From contig JAGXLT010000012.1 of assembly GCA_018334525.1 (NCBI GenBank), positions 1 to 10,652 on the forward strand: DNA of 10,652 nucleotides. The letters run 5' to 3'. Below, piece after piece: positions 6,796-10,652 of the stretch. The translations under genes were made by a program, and so were the position numbers. The notes beneath the pieces are model-generated. The model saw nothing but the letters and a program-made list of their open reading frames with translations, did not search any database and was not told the DNA's origin. Each line of letters starts with the position of its first letter. Within the stretch, counting starts at the first letter, position 1. This DNA comes from Gammaproteobacteria bacterium. GTDB lineage: Bacteria > Pseudomonadota > Gammaproteobacteria > Nitrococcales > Nitrococcaceae.

Positions 6796-8655
6796 ATGTC
6801 AAGCAATCAAACTTCACCAACAGCGCCAGCGATTTTTCGATTTTTCGGAGTCGACAATTCTGCTGATAAGCGAGGAGCACTTTACGTATTTGTGCTTCTT
6901 GCCGCGTTACTGATCACCCCCATCATTGTGGGGGATGATTTTGTCTATCACGTCTTTATCACGATCTGTCTGTTTGCCGGGCTTTCCACTGCCTGGAACA
7001 TTGTGGGTGGTTACGCGGGACAACTCTCGCTCGGCCATGCCATGTATTACGGCATAGGCGCCTACACCGGGATGATTTTGGTGAATGCCGGTATTACGCC
7101 CTGGATCGGGATGTTTGTCGGCGCTGCGGTTTCCGCGGTTGCTGCCGCATTAATCGCGTACCCCTGTTTTCGGTTAAAAGGCCCCTTTTATGCGCTGGCA
7201 TCGATCGCCTTTTTAGAGGTGTTCCATGTGCTGGCCATTGAAATGAAGTGGTTAACCGGTGGTGCCACCGGAAAGATGGTCCCCTTACAGATTGGCTGGG
7301 AGTGGATGATCTTCACCGAGCGCCTGCCTTCGTTAGTGATCGCGTTCGGCATGCTTTGTTTTGTGCTGGCAGTAGCGCAAGTTATTCGTCATCGGCGGAT
7401 GGGTTTTTATCTCATCGCAACACGTGAGCGCGAATCTGCCGCAAAAGCAGCGGGCATTCCAACCATTAAAGTGCGAATCTATGCAGCGGCCCTCTCGGGG
7501 GCATTGGTTTCAATGCTGGGTACATTCCACGCGATGTATCTCACCTTCATCGAGCCGGATTCGGCCTTTGATTTGATTTTCTCCATTCAGATTGTGCTCT
7601 TCGCACTGGTCGGTGGTATCGGTACGGTGTTCGGGCCCCTATTGGGCGCGATTCTGCTGGTGCCGATCACGGAGATTTCGCGTGGATTGTTGGGCGCCTC
7701 GGCGCTTGGATTGCATGGGTTTGTTTATGGCGTAATCCTGATGCTGGTGGTGGTCTTTATGCCCGATGGCGTGGTCAGCCTGCTTCCCAAACGAGCTCGT
7801 AAAGCGCTTGACCCGGAGCAGTTTGATGATACCTCCGGGCAACCGATTGGTGATACTGACCTGGGTCAGCAGCAGCTGGATCCGATTCAGACCAAGGCGC
7901 GACCCCCACTTGGTGACGAGGTGCTGAAGGTTGACGATCTGGTCAAGAACTTCGGCGGCCTTAAGGTAACCCAGCACGTGAACATCAGCCTGCGTCAGGG
8001 CGAGGTGCTGGGCATTATCGGCCCTAACGGTGCGGGCAAGACCACGCTGTTTAATATGCTCTCCGGCTTTCTGGAAGCAGACAGCGGGTCGGTGGTTGTA
8101 ATGGGGCCGGATGGCAAACCGCATACGCCTAAGGGAGTGGCAGATTTTGTCAGCCTGGGCGTTGGCCGGACGTTCCAGATCGTCCAGCCATTTGCGGCGA
8201 TGACGGTGGAAGAGAACATTATGGTTGGTGCGTTTTATCACCATCCGGATGTCGATTCCGCGCGTCGTGTTGCCGGCGAGATTGCCACAGAGCTCGGCTT
8301 AGGGCGCTTCCTGCACGAAGAAGCTAAGAACCTGCCCATTGGCGGGTTGAAGCGGCTTGAAGTGGCCCGAGTTATGGCCATGCGCCCGCGTATTCTGTTG
8401 CTTGATGAGGTCATGGCCGGGATTAACCCGTCTGATCTGGTCGAGGCGATTCGTTTGATTAAAGCGATTCGCGATACGGGCGTGACCATTATTGCGATTG
8501 AGCATGTGATGCGGGCCATCATGGACCTTTCTGATCGGGTTATTGTAATCAACTCCGGCGCGGTGATAGCCGAAGGTGACCCGGAATCGGTGGTACGTGA
8601 TGAGGCGGTGATTGAAGCCTATCTTGGTAAGGAGGCGGGCAATGCTGAAGCTTAA
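6796..8655 (+). CDS. LivM-LivG fusion: ABC permease and ATP-binding protein in one chain
   Basis: A 619-residue natural fusion. Residues 28-330 form a LivM-type permease (GYAGQLSLGHAMYYGIGAY at 72-90, RLKGPFYALASIAF at 126-139, GGIGTVFGPLLGA at 273-285, FMPDGVVSLL at 321-330). Residues 331-372 are a charged, Gln-rich linker. Residues 375-613 are a LivG-type ATPase with Walker A GPNGAGKTT (409-417), Q-loop Gln461, Walker B ILLLDE (533-538) and H-loop His570. The signature loop reads LPIGGLKRLEVAR (513-525) instead of LSGGQ: the glycine pair is kept but the serine is replaced. Since LivF carries a canonical LSGGEQ, the two composite ATP sites may be unequal. Frame is open throughout, so the fusion is not a sequencing artefact visible here. 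Permease/ATPase fusions of this type are known in the family. GGAG lies 10 bases before the ATG. Confidence 0.93.
   Translation: MSSNQTSPTAPAIFRFFGVDNSADKRGALYVFVLLAALLITPIIVGDDFVYHVFITICLFAGLSTAWNIVGGYAGQLSLGHAMYYGIGAYTGMILVNAGITPWIGMFVGAAVSAVAAALIAYPCFRLKGPFYALASIAFLEVFHVLAIEMKWLTGGATGKMVPLQIGWEWMIFTERLPSLVIAFGMLCFVLAVAQVIRHRRMGFYLIATRERESAAKAAGIPTIKVRIYAAALSGALVSMLGTFHAMYLTFIEPDSAFDLIFSIQIVLFALVGGIGTVFGPLLGAILLVPITEISRGLLGASALGLHGFVYGVILMLVVVFMPDGVVSLLPKRARKALDPEQFDDTSGQPIGDTDLGQQQLDPIQTKARPPLGDEVLKVDDLVKNFGGLKVTQHVNISLRQGEVLGIIGPNGAGKTTLFNMLSGFLEADSGSVVVMGPDGKPHTPKGVADFVSLGVGRTFQIVQPFAAMTVEENIMVGAFYHHPDVDSARRVAGEIATELGLGRFLHEEAKNLPIGGLKRLEVARVMAMRPRILLLDEVMAGINPSDLVEAIRLIKAIRDTGVTIIAIEHVMRAIMDLSDRVIVINSGAVIAEGDPESVVRDEAVIEAYLGKEAGNAEA
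8629..8635 (+). promoter_or_regulatory. Ribosome binding site of livF inside the fusion gene
   Basis: AAGGAGG, a near-complete anti-16S match, lies 6 bases before the ATG at 8642 and within the 3' end of the livM-livG fusion. It selects 8642 over the in-frame upstream ATG at 8612 and indicates translational coupling of the two ATPase genes. Confidence 0.8.
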
Positions 8656-9346
8656 TAATGTGACGGCGGGCTACGGCTCCACGACAATTCTTCATGGCAT
8701 ATCGCTAGAGGTGAATGAAGGTGAGATTGTAACGATTGTTGGCGGGAATGGTGCCGGGAAGAGCACAACGCTGAGGACCATCTCGTCGTTAATCAAAATT
8801 GCTGACGGTTCTATCGAGTTTGAGGGCGAAGATATTACTAAAATACCGGCCCATAAAATCGTAGAGCGTGGCATTACAATGGTGCCCGAGGCCCGACAGT
8901 TATTTCCTGAAATGACGGTGCTGGAAAACCTCCAAATGGGCTCATTCACCAAGGTGGCGCGGCCGCATTATAAAGAAAAGCTTGATGAAGTATTAACGCT
9001 TTTCCCACGCGTGGCTGAACGACTCAGTCAGGGCGCGCAGTCGTTATCGGGTGGCGAGCAGCAGATGGTTGCCATTGCCCGGGGAATGATGGCTTGCCCC
9101 CGATTGATGCTGTTTGATGAACCATCACTCGGGCTGGCACCGATTGTTGTGAGCCAGGTGTTTGATGTGGTCAAGAAAATTGCCGCATCCGGCACAACGG
9201 TTCTGATTGTTGAGCAGAACGTCTTCCAAACGCTGCAAATCGCAGACCGTGGGTATGTGATCGAAAATGGTGAAATTGGCATGAGCGGCCCAGCGCAAGA
9301 GCTGATGGGCAATGACCATATTCGTAAGGCTTATCTGGGAATTTAA
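8642..9346 (+). CDS. livF: ABC importer ATP-binding protein, LivF-type
   Basis: A 234-residue cytoplasmic ATPase, typical LivF length. It starts with MLKLNNVTAGYG and has Walker A GGNGAGKST (34-42), the LivF-type VPEARQLFPEMTVLENL (81-97), signature LSGGEQQ (135-141) and Walker B LMLFDEP (155-161). The H-loop position is glutamine (IVEQN, Gln192), which is usual for LivF and not a defect. It would dimerise with the LivG half of the preceding fusion to power import. The ATG at 8642 overlaps the fusion gene by 14 bases and has an excellent ribosome site. The gene is followed, after 9 bases, by the second SDR gene, so transport and metabolism genes share one transcript. The symbol is a family label; the transported substrate is not known. 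Confidence 0.95.
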   Translation: MLKLNNVTAGYGSTTILHGISLEVNEGEIVTIVGGNGAGKSTTLRTISSLIKIADGSIEFEGEDITKIPAHKIVERGITMVPEARQLFPEMTVLENLQMGSFTKVARPHYKEKLDEVLTLFPRVAERLSQGAQSLSGGEQQMVAIARGMMACPRLMLFDEPSLGLAPIVVSQVFDVVKKIAASGTTVLIVEQNVFQTLQIADRGYVIENGEIGMSGPAQELMGNDHIRKAYLGI

Positions 9347-9349
9347 GGG
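9345..9349 (+). promoter_or_regulatory. Ribosome binding site deciding the second SDR start
   Basis: AAGGG overlaps the livF stop codon and is correctly spaced (6 bases) only for the ATG at 9356, not for the in-frame ATG at 9350. Confidence 0.5.
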
Positions 9350-9355
9350 ATGCGG

Positions 9356-10117
9356 ATGGCAAAGCAGGTACTTGTGACCGGAGCTGGTGCTGGGATAGGT
9401 CGGGCGATTGCGCACGGCCTGGCCCAGCGCGGTACAGACGTTGCCGTGCTTGATTGGTCGGCGGAGGCTGCCGAGCAGGTCGCTGTGGAAATTAAGCGCG
9501 ATGCCCCGGATGTCTCGGTGGTGGCTTTATGTGCGGATGTTTCGGACTTTGATGCGGTTGCTGCCGCGGTTGATCAGGCTGAAGCCGCGCTGGGTGCTTG
9601 CTTTGATGGCCTCGTTAATAACGCCGGGATTTCGCCTAAGCATAACGGCCGAGCCCACGGAATATGGGAAATGGACCCCGCCGAATGGCAGAAGGTGGTT
9701 GGCGTTAATCTGACCGGCTCCTTTAACACCATTCGAAAGGTCAGCCCTATGATGCGACAGGCGAATGCCGGCTCAATCGTCAACATGTCTTCGGTGGCCG
9801 GTAAAACCTATTCGCCGATTGTTGCCAGCCATTACGCGGCAACAAAAGCTGCGTTAATCGGCTTTACCAAGCATCTGGCTGCCGAACTTGGTCCTAACAA
9901 TATTCGTGTGAACGCCATCGCACCGGGGCGCATAGAAACGCCAATGGTGCTTGCCGTGGGTGAATCCGTTAATGCGGAACAGGTGGAAATGACGCCGATG
10001 CGGCGACTGGGTAAGCCTTCTGAGGTGGCTGATCTGGCCGCTTATCTGCTCTCTGACCAGGCCAGCTTTGTGACCGGACAAACCATTGATGTGGCGGGCG
10101 GCCTTTATATGACCTGA
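9356..10117 (+). CDS. SDR-family NAD-dependent oxidoreductase (second of two)
   Basis: A 253-residue classical short-chain dehydrogenase. It has the Rossmann motif TGAGAGIG (8-15), Asp33 at the end of the second strand (indicating NAD(H) preference), NNAG (88-91), Asn118, Ser145-Ser146, and the catalytic Tyr160/Lys164 pair in YAATK. IAPGRIETP (188-196) and a C-terminal DVAGGLYMT complete the fold. It shares its family with the first SDR, but the two differ along most of their length when compared by eye, so a recent duplication is unlikely and they probably act on different steps. The ATG at 9356 is preferred over 9350: AAGGG at 9345-9349 is 6 bases from 9356 but directly adjacent to 9350. 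It is the last gene of the operon as far as spacing shows. A cytoplasmic alcohol/ketone conversion is expected, substrate unknown. Confidence 0.92.
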   Translation: MAKQVLVTGAGAGIGRAIAHGLAQRGTDVAVLDWSAEAAEQVAVEIKRDAPDVSVVALCADVSDFDAVAAAVDQAEAALGACFDGLVNNAGISPKHNGRAHGIWEMDPAEWQKVVGVNLTGSFNTIRKVSPMMRQANAGSIVNMSSVAGKTYSPIVASHYAATKAALIGFTKHLAAELGPNNIRVNAIAPGRIETPMVLAVGESVNAEQVEMTPMRRLGKPSEVADLAAYLLSDQASFVTGQTIDVAGGLYMT

Positions 10118-10147
10118 TGCAGGGCGTCGGTCAGGGATGTGAATACT

Positions 10148-10162
10148 CTACTTGTAGAACAC
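10148..10162. promoter_or_regulatory. Second operator-like site, related to the 910-922 palindrome
   Basis: CTACTTGTAGAACAC shares the 9-base string CTACTTGTA with positions 907-915. Its 11-base core TTGTAGAACAC (10152-10162) matches TNGTNNNACNA except for the last base. It lies in the 100-base gap between the second SDR and the DUF3422 gene. It could be a weaker site for the same regulator or a chance resemblance. Confidence 0.3.
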
Positions 10163-10217
10163 CTATGCTTGCCATCAGAATGCCGGCAGACGCAATCGTT
10201 CGTAACCGAGGCATACC

Positions 10218-10652
10218 GTGGATCGCATAAATGAAGTAGTCACCGTGCATCCCCTTAGGCAAACGCTTTTACACGAGGCCCATGCGCGGCCTTTTGAAAG
10301 CTTGAGCTCGCCTTTGCGTGTATCGCATCTGGTCATACAAACCGGCACCAGTAAACGCCAGGAGGAGGTGGCCCAGATGGCCGCAATCTGCCGGCAGGTT
10401 GGTGTGAATGAACCATCCGAAGAAGCGGCACATTTCATACTCGAAGCTCCTAGATTCCGCCTGCGTTGGGAGCGCCACACCGAGTTTTCGACCTACACGG
10501 TGTTTGCCAACGGGGCAGAGGATGTGCCGTTTTCCAATCCAGCGATTGAGCTGCTGCCGGTTGATTGGCTCAGTCAGCTTCCCGGGGAGCTACTCTCGGC
10601 AATGCACGTGACGTTGCTATCCGGTGAGGTTTTTGATCAGTCGGGTACCGTG
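10218..10652 (+). CDS. DUF3422-family protein, N-terminal part (runs off right edge)
   Basis: An open frame of 145 codons without a stop continues past the window end. It is recognisable as DUF3422 from HPLRQTLLHEAHARPFESL (11-29), SPLRVSHLV (31-39) and RWERHTEFSTYT (83-94), the strongly conserved N-terminal block of that family. Complete members are around 400 residues or more and usually end in C-terminal membrane segments, which would lie outside this window; their function is not established. The GTG at 10218 is chosen because GAGG (10208-10211) is 6 bases upstream, an in-frame stop lies at 10203-10205, and the only other near start, GTG at 10245, would clip the conserved block closely. 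The 100-base gap and different family suggest it is not part of the catabolic operon, although an operator-like site precedes it. Confidence 0.82.
   Translation, partial: MDRINEVVTVHPLRQTLLHEAHARPFESLSSPLRVSHLVIQTGTSKRQEEVAQMAAICRQVGVNEPSEEAAHFILEAPRFRLRWERHTEFSTYTVFANGAEDVPFSNPAIELLPVDWLSQLPGELLSAMHVTLLSGEVFDQSGTV

Noticed and set aside
7639..8244. Long minus-strand open frame (about 200 codons) opposite the permease-ATPase fusion
   Set aside because: It lies wholly antisense to a gene with clear ABC motifs, has a His/Gln/Arg-rich translation without recognisable domains, and has no convincing ribosome site. It is a shadow of the coding strand.
10118..10217. Terminator after the second SDR gene
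   Set aside because: Only short palindromes such as TGCCGGCA are visible, with no stem plus U-tract, so the operon end is inferred from spacing only.

Overview
The window reads as a bacterial chromosomal segment carrying a substrate-inducible catabolic and uptake locus. Gene density is high, spacing is tight and G+C looks moderate by eye. The gene families suggest a proteobacterium, probably a gammaproteobacterium: an FCD-type GntR regulator, a LivHMGF-type ABC importer and a DUF3422 protein. That placement is an inference from gene content; no RNA gene or taxonomic marker is present.

Layout. At the left edge (minus strand) are the first 13 codons of a gene that resembles an aldehyde dehydrogenase N-terminus. 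Directly upstream of it, on the same strand, is an FCD/FadR-type GntR regulator (55-774). A divergent intergenic region (775-1028) holds a perfect palindromic match to the FCD-family operator consensus TNGTNNNACNA. From 1029 to 10117 eight genes run on the plus strand, with gaps or overlaps of at most about 90 bases: an SDR dehydrogenase, a zinc-free PIG3-type quinone oxidoreductase, a thiamine-diphosphate enzyme of the acetolactate synthase family, a secreted type-1 periplasmic binding protein, a LivH-type permease, a natural LivM-LivG fusion (permease plus ATPase in one chain), a LivF-type ATPase and a second SDR dehydrogenase. After a 100-base gap containing a second operator-like site, a DUF3422 gene starts at a GTG codon (10218) and runs off the right edge.

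How the parts may work together (inference). The binding protein captures a small polar, probably carboxylated solute, and LivH/LivMG/LivF import it. The two SDRs would oxidise hydroxyl groups, the PIG3-type enzyme would reduce a quinone or enone, the ThDP enzyme would cleave or ligate a bond next to a carbonyl, and the putative aldehyde dehydrogenase would oxidise a resulting aldehyde. The GntR protein would sense the substrate or an intermediate. The substrate cannot be read from the sequence. This combination of three redox enzymes, an orphan ThDP carboligase/lyase and a dedicated importer is not one I can match to a named pathway, and it is the most interesting aspect of the window.

No tRNA, rRNA, insertion sequence, CRISPR array or phage gene was seen.
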